Positions 39,029-48,587 of a stretch of DNA of 64,000 bases are shown in pieces. The translations under genes were made by a program, and so were the position numbers. Numbering within the stretch: the first letter of the stretch is position 1; the number at the start of each line of letters is the position of its first letter. Below the pieces are notes generated by a model that did not search any database, was not told the origin of the DNA, and was given only the letters and a program-made list of their open reading frames with translations. This DNA is from Pseudorhodobacter turbinis (GTDB lineage Bacteria > Pseudomonadota > Alphaproteobacteria > Rhodobacterales > Rhodobacteraceae): contig NZ_CP039964.1 of the NCBI RefSeq assembly GCF_005234135.1, positions 1,054,001 through 1,118,000 on the forward strand, written 5' to 3'.

Positions 39029-40846
39029 TCATCTACGCGCCCCTCTGGCCTGTCCAATGGCCGATTGCATGGTCCGCACCACAACGAACGCATCACGTAG
39101 GTGCGAACGCTCAAAATCCGACAGATCGGAGGGTGCCATAAAATTATCGGGCTTGCGCCCCGAACGGATCAACCGCGCCTGATTTTCCAGCCGGATCTCG
39201 GCGATCATGTCATAGGCCTCTACCAGATCGCGCGCGCCCGAGGTGGAGATAACGCCCGCCTCCTCGGCCGCCAAAAGCCGCGCGCGGGTGTTCACCGCCA
39301 CCCCCTTGCCGATTAGCGCATAAACGCGCCCCAAGTCGGTAACCGGCACCACGCCGCTGTGCTTCAGGTCGATGTGGTTTTTAAACTCCCCCGAGCGGAT
39401 GGTCGCAAAGCCCCGCAGCAGGCCCAACGGGGGGGAGTGGGTCAGACTGTTGGCAATCATATGCGCCACGAAGATCGAGTTTTTCGCGGCCATTTCAAGG
39501 GTTTCGTCCTGAAGATCGCGGAACAGGCTAACCGCCCCACCGATGGGGCGCAAATCGAACATCACGCTGGCCAGCATCTGTGCCTTGGGGTCGGGCCGCG
39601 AAACCCATTGGTGAAAATACCCGCGCCAGACGCTAACAGGTTGGCACCATTGCGGGTTCGTCGCCATCATATCGCCGGGGCAATAGAAATAGCCCGCCGC
39701 ATCCAGACCGTCGCTGACAAACTTCGCCAAAGCCGCGAAATAGGGCATGTCGTCGGGGGTGGCGGCATCATCCAGCATCAGGCAGTTGTCCTGATCCGAA
39801 ACACCGGTCTGTTCCTGCCGCCCTTGCGACCCGCAGGCCAGCCACAGATAGGGCACCGGCGGCGGCCCAAGCGTTACTTCGGCCAGCGCCAAAAGGCGGC
39901 GGGTAACGGTATCGGCGATGTCGGTGATCAGCCGCGTTACCACCTCATGCGGGCTTTTGGAGCCAACAAGCTGCGCCAGAAGGGCGGGAATGCGGCCGGT
40001 GACCTCGGCCATTTCGGCCACGGTTTCGGCCATGGCCGCATCGCGCACAAGGCTGGCCGAAGAGACCGCCTGAAACCGTGTCAGATCGGTCTGCGTGACC
40101 ATCCCCACCAGCTGCGTGCCCTCGACCACCGGCAGATGGCCGATGCGACGTTCCAACATGATATGCAAGATATCAGAGCCAAGATCATCCGGCGTCAGGG
40201 TTACGGGGTCACGGGTCATAATGCCCGCAACGGGGCTGTTCGGGTCCAGCCCGATGGCCATCACCTTATTGGTCATATCGCGGGTGGTGACGATGCCTTG
40301 GAACACGCCGTCCTCAACAATACCAAGGCTGGAGACGTGATGGTCCCGCATCTTGGCCGCCGCAGTGCGGATGCTGGCATCAGGATCAATCCAGACAGGC
40401 TTGCGCGCCATCAGGTCCGCAACTTTTTGGGTTGTCAGATCGGCACCCCGCCCTTCGGCCCCGCGGCCTCGGCTGAAAAAGCGGGCAAAGGCGGGGGAAT
40501 TGGCGATAAGACGTTTGAATTCGGTGGTCGGCAGCATCAAGGTGACGGTCTCTTCGATGCAGCGCGCGGTGGTCACGGCCAAACCGTCGCGCATTATGCC
40601 GCGCTCACCAAAGGAATTTCGGGGGCCCAGCAGCGAGACAAGCCCGCCCGAAGGGTCCAGCACCTCTATCGAGCCGCGCTTGACCAGATACAGTCCTTCA
40701 AGCGGTTGGCCGATATGGTAAATCTCGTCTCCGGCAGCAAATTCGCGGCGATCGAACACGCCCGCAACCTGCACCAGATCATCCTTTGACAACGTGTCAT
40801 AGGGGTGAACGGTCTCCAAAAAGCTGATGATCGCTGATTGCGTCAT
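39029..40846 (-). CDS. Cyclic-nucleotide-binding / CBS / DUF294 nucleotidyltransferase-like protein
   Basis: 605 residues. Domains in order: cNMP-binding beta barrel (about 15-130, FAAGDEIYHIGQPLEGLYLVKRG), a CBS pair (about 155-270, two DPVTL- and DASIRTAA-type repeats), the DUF294 nucleotidyltransferase-like domain (about 300-440, ACGSQGRQEQTGVSDQDNCL, with GSxxRxE and DxD-like acids), and a DUF294 C-terminal helical domain. It resembles signal-controlled nucleotidyltransferases of the GlnD superfamily that neighbour VC_2705-type symporters. ATG 40846 has a poor ribosome site; GTG 40858 is an alternative. Confidence 0.88.
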   Translation of the reverse strand: MTQSAIISFLETVHPYDTLSKDDLVQVAGVFDRREFAAGDEIYHIGQPLEGLYLVKRGSIEVLDPSGGLVSLLGPRNSFGERGIMRDGLAVTTARCIEETVTLMLPTTEFKRLIANSPAFARFFSRGRGAEGRGADLTTQKVADLMARKPVWIDPDASIRTAAAKMRDHHVSSLGIVEDGVFQGIVTTRDMTNKVMAIGLDPNSPVAGIMTRDPVTLTPDDLGSDILHIMLERRIGHLPVVEGTQLVGMVTQTDLTRFQAVSSASLVRDAAMAETVAEMAEVTGRIPALLAQLVGSKSPHEVVTRLITDIADTVTRRLLALAEVTLGPPPVPYLWLACGSQGRQEQTGVSDQDNCLMLDDAATPDDMPYFAALAKFVSDGLDAAGYFYCPGDMMATNPQWCQPVSVWRGYFHQWVSRPDPKAQMLASVMFDLRPIGGAVSLFRDLQDETLEMAAKNSIFVAHMIANSLTHSPPLGLLRGFATIRSGEFKNHIDLKHSGVVPVTDLGRVYALIGKGVAVNTRARLLAAEEAGVISTSGARDLVEAYDMIAEIRLENQARLIRSGRKPDNFMAPSDLSDFERSHLRDAFVVVRTMQSAIGQARGARR

Positions 40847-40881
40847 ATTTTGGTTCACGTCCTGAAATACAAAGGGAAACA

Positions 40882-40908
40882 CCCCCCCCGACATGATCGC
40901 CGGGGGGG
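40882..40908 (-). terminator. GC-rich hairpin after the symporter gene
   Basis: A run of eight C (40882-40889) faces a run of seven G (40902-40908) across a short loop, followed on the minus strand by TGTTT. It lies just past the symporter stop and may reduce read-through into the DUF294 gene. Confidence 0.5.
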
Positions 40909-40916
40909 CCGTGATT

Positions 40917-42704
40917 TTAGTGGCCGGTTGCGGCACCGGCACCTTTCGGCACGCGGATGCTTTCAACCAGTTCCTGGATATGTGCAGGTGGCGCTTTGGT
41001 GGCGTTAGACACCAGATAAGCCACACCGAAGTTCACCATCGCACCAACCGCCCCGAAGGAAGTCGATTTGATCGACAGCAACAGCGGATCAGCATCGGTA
41101 AAGCTGTTGGTGCCTGCAACGAAGAACCAACCTTTGTGCAAGAAGATATACACAATGGTCACCAGCAGACCGGCCAACATCCCTGCCACAGCGCCCGAGT
41201 TGTTGATGCGCTTTGAGAAGATGCCCATCATCAGTGCCGGGAAGATCGACGATGCCGCCAGACCGAAGGCAAGTGCCACGGTCTGCGCCGCAAAGCCCGG
41301 AGGGTTAAGCCCCAGATAGGTCGCAACCACGATGGCAACCGACATCGAGATACGCGCGGCCAACAGCTCGTTCTTTTCCGAGATGTTGGGGTTCAGCTGG
41401 CCTTTGATCAAGTCATGGCTGATGGCAGAAGAAATCGCCAGCAACAGACCCGCCGCAGTGGACAGAGCAGCCGCAAGACCACCCGCCGCGATCAGCGCGA
41501 TAACCCAGGATGGCAGGTTCGCGATTTCGGGGTTGGCCAGAACCATGATGTCGTTGTTCACGGTCAGCTCGTTCCCGGCCCAGCCTTTTTCAGCAACACT
41601 CGCGTTAAAGGCTTCATCCGTGGACTTGTCGTTGTAGTACTGGATCTTGCCGTCGCCGTTCTTGTCTTCGAACGCCAGCAGGCCTGTCAGTTCCCAGTTT
41701 TTCATCCATGCCAGATCGGGTTCGGTCTGGATCGCCTCAAGCGAAAGTGCCTCGCCTGCGGTGCCTTCTGGCCACATGGTATCAGTGATGTTCAGACGGC
41801 CCATCGCACCAAGTGCGGGGGCAACCGTGTACAGCAGCGCAATAAACACCAGCGCCCAACCGGCCGAAGACCGCGCATCAGACACCTTTGGAACCGTGAA
41901 GAAACGCACGATAACATGAGGCAGACCCGCAGTACCGATCATCAGTGACATGGTGAACAAGAACATATTCAACGTGGTGTCGGTGTGGCCGGTATAGGCA
42001 TTAAAGCCCAGCTCTTGCACGATTTGGTCCAGCTTGGCCAGAAGTGGCATACCCGATGCTGTATGCTCCGAGAACAGGCCGATCGGTGGCAGGAACTGAC
42101 CCGTCAGTTGCAGCGAGATGAACACAGCCGGAATGGTATAGGCGGTGATCAAAACAACATATTGCGCAACCTGCGTATAGGTGATGCCCTTCATGCCACC
42201 AAGAACGGCATAGAAGAATACAACCCCCGCACCGATGAACAGGCCGGTCGAAACCTCGACCTCCAGGAAGCGCGAGAAGGCAACGCCAACGCCGGTCATC
42301 TGGCCGATCACATAAGTCACCGAAGCAACGATCAGGCAGACAACAGCCACCAGACGCGCGGTCGGGCTATAGAAACGGTCACCGATGAATTCCGGCACGG
42401 TAAACTTGCCGAATTTGCGCAGGTATGGCGCCAGCAACATCGCCAGCAACACATAGCCGCCGGTCCAGCCCATCAGATAAGCCGAAGTGTCATAGCCGCC
42501 AAAAGAGATGATGCCGGCCATGGAGATAAAGGAGGCCGCAGACATCCAGTCCGCACCGGTTGCCATGCCGTTCAAAACCGGGTGAACACCCTGCCCTGCT
42601 GCATAGAACTCGGCGGTGGAACCTGCGCGCGCCCAAATGGCGATACCGAAGTATAGCGCGAAAGTCGCACCAACCACGATAATATTGAGGGTAAACTGAT
42701 CCAT
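40917..42704 (-). CDS. Sodium:solute symporter, VC_2705 subfamily (probable acetate permease)
   Basis: 595-residue SSS-family permease with about 13 hydrophobic helices. The Na+-site region GWTGGYVLLAMLLAPYLRKFG and LPHVIVRFFTVPKVSDARSS resemble ActP. A loop near residues 300-385 contains D347-KNGDGKIQYYN-358, reading like a calcium-binding EF loop. The DUF4212 gene immediately upstream is the known small partner of this subfamily. Position after acs and adk suggests acetate or another short carboxylate as substrate, by inference. Confidence 0.88.
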   Translation of the reverse strand: MDQFTLNIIVVGATFALYFGIAIWARAGSTAEFYAAGQGVHPVLNGMATGADWMSAASFISMAGIISFGGYDTSAYLMGWTGGYVLLAMLLAPYLRKFGKFTVPEFIGDRFYSPTARLVAVVCLIVASVTYVIGQMTGVGVAFSRFLEVEVSTGLFIGAGVVFFYAVLGGMKGITYTQVAQYVVLITAYTIPAVFISLQLTGQFLPPIGLFSEHTASGMPLLAKLDQIVQELGFNAYTGHTDTTLNMFLFTMSLMIGTAGLPHVIVRFFTVPKVSDARSSAGWALVFIALLYTVAPALGAMGRLNITDTMWPEGTAGEALSLEAIQTEPDLAWMKNWELTGLLAFEDKNGDGKIQYYNDKSTDEAFNASVAEKGWAGNELTVNNDIMVLANPEIANLPSWVIALIAAGGLAAALSTAAGLLLAISSAISHDLIKGQLNPNISEKNELLAARISMSVAIVVATYLGLNPPGFAAQTVALAFGLAASSIFPALMMGIFSKRINNSGAVAGMLAGLLVTIVYIFLHKGWFFVAGTNSFTDADPLLLSIKSTSFGAVGAMVNFGVAYLVSNATKAPPAHIQELVESIRVPKGAGAATGH

Positions 42705-42719
42705 TTTTCTGCTTTTCCC

Positions 42720-42977
42720 TTATTCGTCCACGCCGTGTTCGGCGTCAATTTTGCCCATCTTCCACGCGTAGAAGAAGATCAGCACCAAAAAGACCAAGAT
42801 TGATCCCTGCTGTGCGAACCAGAAGCCCAGATCCGTGCCTCCGACCGAGATACCCGAAAGCATCGGGCGCAGAAGAATGCCAAAGCCGAATGAGCATGTG
42901 AACCAGATGACCAGACTGATAAGAATGATCCTGATGTTTGCAGCCCAATAGGCGTTGGACGATGATTTGTCCGCCAT
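42720..42977 (-). CDS. DUF4212 symporter small subunit
   Basis: 85-residue membrane protein with two helices (RIILISLVIWFTCSFGFGILL and WFAQQGSILVFLVLIFFYAW), the layout of the TIGR03647/DUF4212 family that accompanies VC_2705-type Na+/solute symporters. It ends 15 bases before the symporter start. GGGAG lies 8 bases before its ATG. Confidence 0.9.
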   Translation of the reverse strand: MADKSSSNAYWAANIRIILISLVIWFTCSFGFGILLRPMLSGISVGGTDLGFWFAQQGSILVFLVLIFFYAWKMGKIDAEHGVDE

Positions 42978-43024
42978 TGTGTATACTCCCTGTTTTTAGT
43001 CCCTCACCGTTGTTCCGAAATGGA

Positions 43025-43044
43025 AAAACGGCCTTCCCGTTTTA
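43025..43044 (-). terminator. Rho-independent terminator at the end of adk
   Basis: On the minus strand AAAACGG-N5-CCGTTTTT begins within the adk TAA stop and ends in a T-run. It would separate acs-adk from the symporter genes. Confidence 0.7.
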
Positions 43045-43722
43045 GCCGACCACCTGCGCAACGCGGGCCTGCATGGCATCGCGAACCGTTGCGATATCTG
43101 CCATAGCATCGACCTCTTCCAACACGCCCCGGCCTTTGTAATAGGCGATAAGCGGCGCCGTCTGGGCGTGATAGGCGTTCAAGCGCGCCCCCGCCGTTTC
43201 GGCATTATCGTCGGCGCGGCGTTTGAAATCCGTACCGCCGCATTTGTCGCAAACCCCCGCTTTTGCAGGCTGTTTGAACGTATCGTGATACCCCTCGCCG
43301 CAATCGGCACAGGTATAGCGGCCCGCAACGCGGGCAATCATCGGTGCATCCTCGACCTCCATCGAGATCACCGAATTCACGCGCTGACCGGTGCTGGCAA
43401 GCAAACCGTCAAGCGCCTCCGCCTGCCCCGCAGTACGGGGAAAGCCGTCCAGAATAACGCCGCGTTTGGTATCTGCATCGCCCATACGGTCCCGCAGGAT
43501 CGCCAGAACGATATCATCCGACACCAGCCCACCTGCCTCCATCACCGCCTTGGCCTGTTTGCCCGCCTCGGTTCCGGCCGCCACAGCCGCACGCAGCAAA
43601 TCACCGGTTGAAAGCTGCACGAGGCCAAATTTTTCCTCAAGCATCCGCGCTTGGGTGCCCTTGCCGGCCCCGGGGGGGCCAAGCAAGATAAAGACTGCGG
43701 GGGGTGTTGTTTGCGCCCCCAT
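43042..43722 (-). CDS. adk: Adenylate kinase
   Basis: Converts AMP and ATP to two ADP. 226 residues with P-loop GPPGAGKGTQ, AMP-binding STGDLLRAAV, DGFPRT and a long LID domain. The LID carries a Cys4 zinc site (CADC ... CDKCGG), the zinc-binding type. It starts 1 base after the acs stop, which is functionally apt: acetyl-CoA synthetase releases AMP that adenylate kinase recycles. Confidence 0.96.
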   Translation of the reverse strand: MGAQTTPPAVFILLGPPGAGKGTQARMLEEKFGLVQLSTGDLLRAAVAAGTEAGKQAKAVMEAGGLVSDDIVLAILRDRMGDADTKRGVILDGFPRTAGQAEALDGLLASTGQRVNSVISMEVEDAPMIARVAGRYTCADCGEGYHDTFKQPAKAGVCDKCGGTDFKRRADDNAETAGARLNAYHAQTAPLIAYYKGRGVLEEVDAMADIATVRDAMQARVAQVVG

Positions 43723-43723
43723 A

Positions 43724-45688
43724 TCAGCGCCGGTTCATACGGTTGGCGATCAACTCTTCGACCACAGACGGATCGGCAAGCGTGGAGATATCGCCCAGCG
43801 CGTCATAATCGTTCTCTGCGATTTTGCGCAGGATACGGCGCATGATCTTGCCCGAACGTGTCTTGGGCAGGCCCGGCGACCATTGGATCAGATCGGGGCT
43901 GGCAATCGGGCCGATTTCCTGACGGACCCATTTGACCAGATCTTTGCGCAGTTCATCCGTCGGCTCCACATCATTCATCAAGGTGACATAGGCATAAATA
44001 CCTTGCCCCTTGATTTCATGCGGATAACCAACGACCGCAGCCTCGGCCACCATCGAATGGGCGACAAGCGCGCTTTCGACCTCTGCAGTGCCCATGCGGT
44101 GACCGGAGACGTTGATCACATCATCGACGCGGCCCGTGATCCAGTAGTAACCATCGGCATCACGGCGACAGCCATCGCCAGTGAAATAATAGCCCGGATA
44201 CTGGCTGAAATAGGCCTCCTCAAAGCGGGCATGATCGCCCCACAGGGTGCGCATCTGGCCCGGCCAGCTGTCCGTGATGCACAACACGCCCTCGGCGGCG
44301 GTTTCGGTTTGCACTTCTGCGGTTGCAGCATCCAGAATCACCGGCTTGACGCCAAAGAACGGCATGGTCGCAGATCCCGGCTTTTGCGGAACAGCGCCCG
44401 GCAGCGGGGTGATAAGGTGACCACCGGTTTCGGTTTGCCAGAAGGTATCGACGATCGGACATTTACCCTTGCCGACATGGGTGTTGTACCAATTCCACGC
44501 TTCGGGGTTGATCGGCTCACCCACCGAGCCGAGAAGCTTCAGGCTGGACAGGTCATGCTTTTCAACCCATTCGGCACCCTGACCCATCAACGCACGGATG
44601 GCGGTGGGGGCGGTGTAGAACTGATTGACTTTATGCTTGGCGCAAACCTCCCAGAAGCGCCCCGCATCGGGATAGGTCGGAACGCCCTCGAACATGATCG
44701 TGGTGGCGCCATTGGCCAGCGGACCATAGATGATGTAGCTGTGCCCCGTGACCCAACCCACATCCGCGGTACACCAGAACACATCGCCGTCATGGTAATC
44801 GAACGTCATTTGATGCGTCATTGAGGCGTAAACCAGATAGCCGCCCGAAGTATGCACAACGCCCTTGGGTTTGCCCGTAGAGCCAGAGGTATAAAGGATA
44901 AACAGAGGGTCTTCGGCGTTCACCTCAACATAGGAACAATAGGGGCTAACCTCGGCCATCTCGGCCTTTACGTCGATATCGCGCCCAGAAACCCACGAGG
45001 TCTGGTCGCCGGTATGCTTGACGACAAGGCATTTCACGCGGTCGTCGCAATGCAGCAAGGCCGCATCGGTATTGGCCTTGAGCGCGGTCTTGCGCCCGCC
45101 ACGAGGGGCAAAGTCAGCGGTGATCACGCATTTCGCCTCGGAATCATTGATCCGGTTGGACAGCGCATCGGGCGAGAAACCCGCAAAAACGATGGAATGG
45201 ATGGCACCGATCCGCGCACAAGCCAACATGGCATAGGCAGCCTCGGGGATCATCGGCAGATAAATCACAACGCGGTCACCCTTGGTCACGCCATGCGCCT
45301 TGAGCACATTGGCCATACGGCAGGTGTTTTCCAGCAATTGTGCATAGGTGATGTGCAGCGCGGGGGTGTCGGGGTGATCCGGCTCCCAGATAATCGCGGT
45401 TTGGTTGGCGCGGGTGGTCATATGCCGGTCAACGCAATTGGCCGAAACGTTCAGCTGCCCGTCCTCAAACCACTTAATCGATATATTCCCCGGCTCGAAG
45501 CTGGTGTTCTTCACCTTGGTATAAGGCTTGATCCAGTCAATTCGTTTGCCGTGCTCGGCCCAAAAAGCAGCCGGATCAGCGGCAGAGGCCGAATACATCG
45601 CTTCATAACCGGCAGCATCAACATGCGCCGATGCGACAAACTCATCAGAAGCGGGATAGACCGAAGGGGCCTGGACGGGCTGCGACAT
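43724..45688 (-). CDS. acs: Acetyl-CoA synthetase
   Basis: AMP-forming acetate activation. 654 residues with ATP-binding [11 protein letters not shown], the WYNTH and TFWQTETGG segments, [20 protein letters not shown], and the C-terminal acetylation-prone Lys614 in [23 protein letters not shown] precedes the ATG. It is the first gene of acs-adk, downstream of an AT-rich upstream region. Confidence 0.98.
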   Translation of the reverse strand: MSQPVQAPSVYPASDEFVASAHVDAAGYEAMYSASAADPAAFWAEHGKRIDWIKPYTKVKNTSFEPGNISIKWFEDGQLNVSANCVDRHMTTRANQTAIIWEPDHPDTPALHITYAQLLENTCRMANVLKAHGVTKGDRVVIYLPMIPEAAYAMLACARIGAIHSIVFAGFSPDALSNRINDSEAKCVITADFAPRGGRKTALKANTDAALLHCDDRVKCLVVKHTGDQTSWVSGRDIDVKAEMAEVSPYCSYVEVNAEDPLFILYTSGSTGKPKGVVHTSGGYLVYASMTHQMTFDYHDGDVFWCTADVGWVTGHSYIIYGPLANGATTIMFEGVPTYPDAGRFWEVCAKHKVNQFYTAPTAIRALMGQGAEWVEKHDLSSLKLLGSVGEPINPEAWNWYNTHVGKGKCPIVDTFWQTETGGHLITPLPGAVPQKPGSATMPFFGVKPVILDAATAEVQTETAAEGVLCITDSWPGQMRTLWGDHARFEEAYFSQYPGYYFTGDGCRRDADGYYWITGRVDDVINVSGHRMGTAEVESALVAHSMVAEAAVVGYPHEIKGQGIYAYVTLMNDVEPTDELRKDLVKWVRQEIGPIASPDLIQWSPGLPKTRSGKIMRRILRKIAENDYDALGDISTLADPSVVEELIANRMNRR

Positions 45689-46159
45689 TACAATTCCTCC
45701 TCTTTGCGGGCATCACTCTGCCCTGGCGCGAACCATTACAGCCTGCAGCGGCCGCTATGGTCTGGAGTTCACTATAGCCCATCCGTCAACTTTTACGTAA
45801 CTCTTTTTGAAACAATGATATTTCTGTAAATTCATTTACCAAAAGGTCATATATTTTGTAAATCTAGAAAATTGTGACAATTTTTTGACATTGTTTTTCA
45901 AAACGATAGGCGTTCACAAAGCGGTGATAAAATATGCCGAACTGCCCAGAACGCGTGCAGTAATGCAACCTGACCCTAGGTTAGACGTCAAGCGCGAACA
46001 AACAGACCGCGGCCTGATTTCCACGGTACCTACCTAAGTGATTCGAGTGATTCGTCCCTGAGCATCCCTGCGACCATCGTTGTTCGTGCCGCACGAATCC
46101 TACAGCCTTCCAAAGCAAAGGGCGGGCCAATTTCGGCCCGCCCCTCCATCAATTCAAAT
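45689..46159. other. AT-rich intergenic region upstream of acs
   Basis: About 470 bases without a supported gene. The part at 45790-45910 is strikingly AT-rich for this genome. It includes an imperfect inverted repeat ATTTACCAAAA / TTTTGTAAAT (45834-45844 and 45854-45863), a plausible regulator site for acs. The remainder, 45960-46110, shows nothing I recognise. Confidence 0.5.
46120..46143 (-). terminator. Hairpin after the beta-helix gene
   Basis: Perfect 9-bp stem GGGCGGGCC-AATTTC-GGCCCGCCC, 17 bases beyond the minus-strand stop at 46160. The flanking T-run on that strand is weak (CTTTGCTTT). Confidence 0.6.
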
Positions 46160-48457
46160 CTAGTTCGGGTTGTCGCAGCGGATCACTGCCTGAACCCGCC
46201 CCTTCAAGGCGCGAGGCCATCGGACATGGATCTGTCGCGAGTCCACGCCTTTTTCAATCTCGACATAGGGCATCGAGTAATCGAGCACATTGCTGACCGT
46301 CCGGATACCACCTTCAGCCACCACGGATTGCACATTTCGTGCCCGCGCCCCAAAGGGCAGGAAGCCCGCCGTATCCACCACCCAAACTTCGGATTCAGTG
46401 TTCTGATCATGCTGGATCGTCACCGGGCTTTGCGTGATCTGGTCGACCCCGTTAAAGGCGTTCGACTCAAAGACCACATTGCGGAAACGGCTGTAATCAA
46501 GCGTTGAGTGCGTTGTATCGACCGCCTCAACCCTATCGATATTGCCATTCACCGTGCGGAACACGTTGTCATTGAACGTCAACCCGTTGATGAAATGGCC
46601 CGGCCCGTAAGGCTTGATCATGAAGTAGTTGAACGATGTCGACGTATCGGTAGAGGTAAAGATATTGCCAGTAACCGTCAGCCCGCCAAAGGAGTACTCC
46701 GAGTTGAACTCCGGTTCGGCGTCATGTTCATTGCCCCATTCGATATAGCAGTTATCGATGTAATTGCCCGTGATCAGCGTTTTCACATTGGTCGAGGTGA
46801 AAACGATCCCTGCACGCCGCACGCCCGCAGGCTGATCATCGCCCTGAAAGAAGTGGTTGCCGATGATCATATTGCCAGAACCGGCCAGAACCGCAAAATG
46901 CGCAAAGCGGACAATGCGGTTCCCCCGCAGCTTTGGATCATTGGCATTCACGTTCAGCGCGATGGTGGTGCGATCCTGAACCCGCAACGGCTGCTCATTC
47001 GACAAGAACTGGCACTGGTCCACAAACAGACCCTGACAGCCTTCAAAGATCGAGGTGATGCCACGGTCTTTGGGGCTGTTGAACACGCAATCGGCAAAAC
47101 GGGTGCCGATACCTGCATAGGGCAACATCACCCCGCTGGAGCGACCGTTACATTTGAACTCGATATCGGTCATTTCAAACCGGCCCAGATTAACAAAACC
47201 GCTGAAGTCGAGCAGATACTTATAACGCGTGAACGTATAGGTCCGCGAGCCGGCAGCCCCCCAAAGCGGGCGGTTCAACTCAATCGTGCCTGCACCGACA
47301 TCCTTGGATGCGACGTAAATCTCACGCCCCACACCTGTGCCCGTCACCCGCGATCCGACAATGATATTGGCCACATTTGCCACATTGGTCAGCCGCATCG
47401 CATTTGATGTCGGCGTATAGGTCGCAACCGATGTTGCGGTTTCACTTTCCCACTCGGATGAGATTTCCGCCTCGATCTGGCCATTGCTCAACACCCGCCG
47501 CTGCACAAGTTTGTCCATTCCTGCCACGGCGGCAACATCCACAGGCCGGGTCAAAAGAACGCGCCGACCGCTCAGGTCAAAGGTCGCATGGTCGGTGAAA
47601 TAGAACAGCACCTGAAGCCCGCGGCGAAAGCCCTCTTCCTCATCACCGAAGGCCGCCTCATAGGTGTCGAGATTGTAGTCACGCGTACAAGACAGGCGGA
47701 ACTCATCGGGCATGGAAACCGTACCCTCAAACCGGACCTTGTTGTTGAAGGTGACATTCGTATTCAGGAAATACGTCCCCTTGGAGACCAAAATGGAAAC
47801 CCCGTTACCGCTCGCATAGATGTCGGCGGCGTCAAAGGCGGCGGAATCGTCGGTAACGCCATCCCCTCGCGCGCCAAAGTCGCGCACATCCACCCAGTCC
47901 ATCAGATCGCGCAAGAAGGCACCGGTGACATCTTCGATCTCGATGTCATCAATGCGCACCACGCCCCCGTTGGAGCCGGTCAGATCCAGCCCGAAATGGC
48001 CGTAAACCGGTGTCGGACCCCAAGGCATATCCACGCCCGAGCGATTGCCGGTGGCGATGATTGCAGAAACCGTAACGATCTCGCCGTAGGTCGTCAGCGT
48101 AACCGCCGGCCCCACCTGAGGCACACCCGACACGTTGCTATTATCCGACGCGCCGGCCCAACCCGCGATCCGTACCGTTGGGAAATTGCCCGAAACCGCC
48201 TTCACCTTGGCAGAGACCCGCAAATACAGCCCCGGAATAATCGGCGTTTCACCATAAGATCGCAGCTTCTGGGTGTTTGAGGTTTTCGTCAGCTCCAGAC
48301 AGCCGCCAAAATCCTGATCCGCCGGCACAAAAGCCGCATTTGCTTGCCCGGCATAGCTGCCCGTTCCCGGTGTGCCGTCTTCGCGCGACCACAGGTCAAG
48401 CCCAGCTGAAAACGGGGGGGGCGTCAGCACCAGCCCGTCGGTAATCGCCATATTCAT
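46160..48457 (-). CDS. Right-handed beta-helix (pectate lyase 3-like) protein, possible phage or GTA spike
   Basis: 765 residues without a signal peptide. The N-terminal ~170 residues form a carbohydrate-binding-like sandwich; residues near 190 read VDVRDFGARGDGVTDDSAAF, the hallmark entrance of Pectate_lyase_3 tailspike helices, followed by beta-helix coils with NxxxGN- and GITSI-type turns and a C-terminal cap. Lack of a signal peptide and isolation from polysaccharide genes favour a virion-type spike, possibly an unlinked gene transfer agent head spike, over a secreted lyase. Catalytic acids were not identified. Transcribed alone. Confidence 0.7.
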   Translation of the reverse strand: MNMAITDGLVLTPPPFSAGLDLWSREDGTPGTGSYAGQANAAFVPADQDFGGCLELTKTSNTQKLRSYGETPIIPGLYLRVSAKVKAVSGNFPTVRIAGWAGASDNSNVSGVPQVGPAVTLTTYGEIVTVSAIIATGNRSGVDMPWGPTPVYGHFGLDLTGSNGGVVRIDDIEIEDVTGAFLRDLMDWVDVRDFGARGDGVTDDSAAFDAADIYASGNGVSILVSKGTYFLNTNVTFNNKVRFEGTVSMPDEFRLSCTRDYNLDTYEAAFGDEEEGFRRGLQVLFYFTDHATFDLSGRRVLLTRPVDVAAVAGMDKLVQRRVLSNGQIEAEISSEWESETATSVATYTPTSNAMRLTNVANVANIIVGSRVTGTGVGREIYVASKDVGAGTIELNRPLWGAAGSRTYTFTRYKYLLDFSGFVNLGRFEMTDIEFKCNGRSSGVMLPYAGIGTRFADCVFNSPKDRGITSIFEGCQGLFVDQCQFLSNEQPLRVQDRTTIALNVNANDPKLRGNRIVRFAHFAVLAGSGNMIIGNHFFQGDDQPAGVRRAGIVFTSTNVKTLITGNYIDNCYIEWGNEHDAEPEFNSEYSFGGLTVTGNIFTSTDTSTSFNYFMIKPYGPGHFINGLTFNDNVFRTVNGNIDRVEAVDTTHSTLDYSRFRNVVFESNAFNGVDQITQSPVTIQHDQNTESEVWVVDTAGFLPFGARARNVQSVVAEGGIRTVSNVLDYSMPYVEIEKGVDSRQIHVRWPRALKGRVQAVIRCDNPN

Positions 48458-48587
48458 TGATCCAAACCCTCATTCTTTTGCGCCAATCGCAAGACGAGCC
48501 CGATCCGAGCCTGCTATGACAGCGGCCAGAATGACAATGCGGGGTTAATTCAGCTTAACGGTAGCGTACGCTGGTACCCGAGCCAGA

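Noticed and set aside
46508..48280. Two long plus-strand frames opposite the beta-helix gene.
   Set aside because: Shadows of the minus-strand gene; no start site or protein-like composition.
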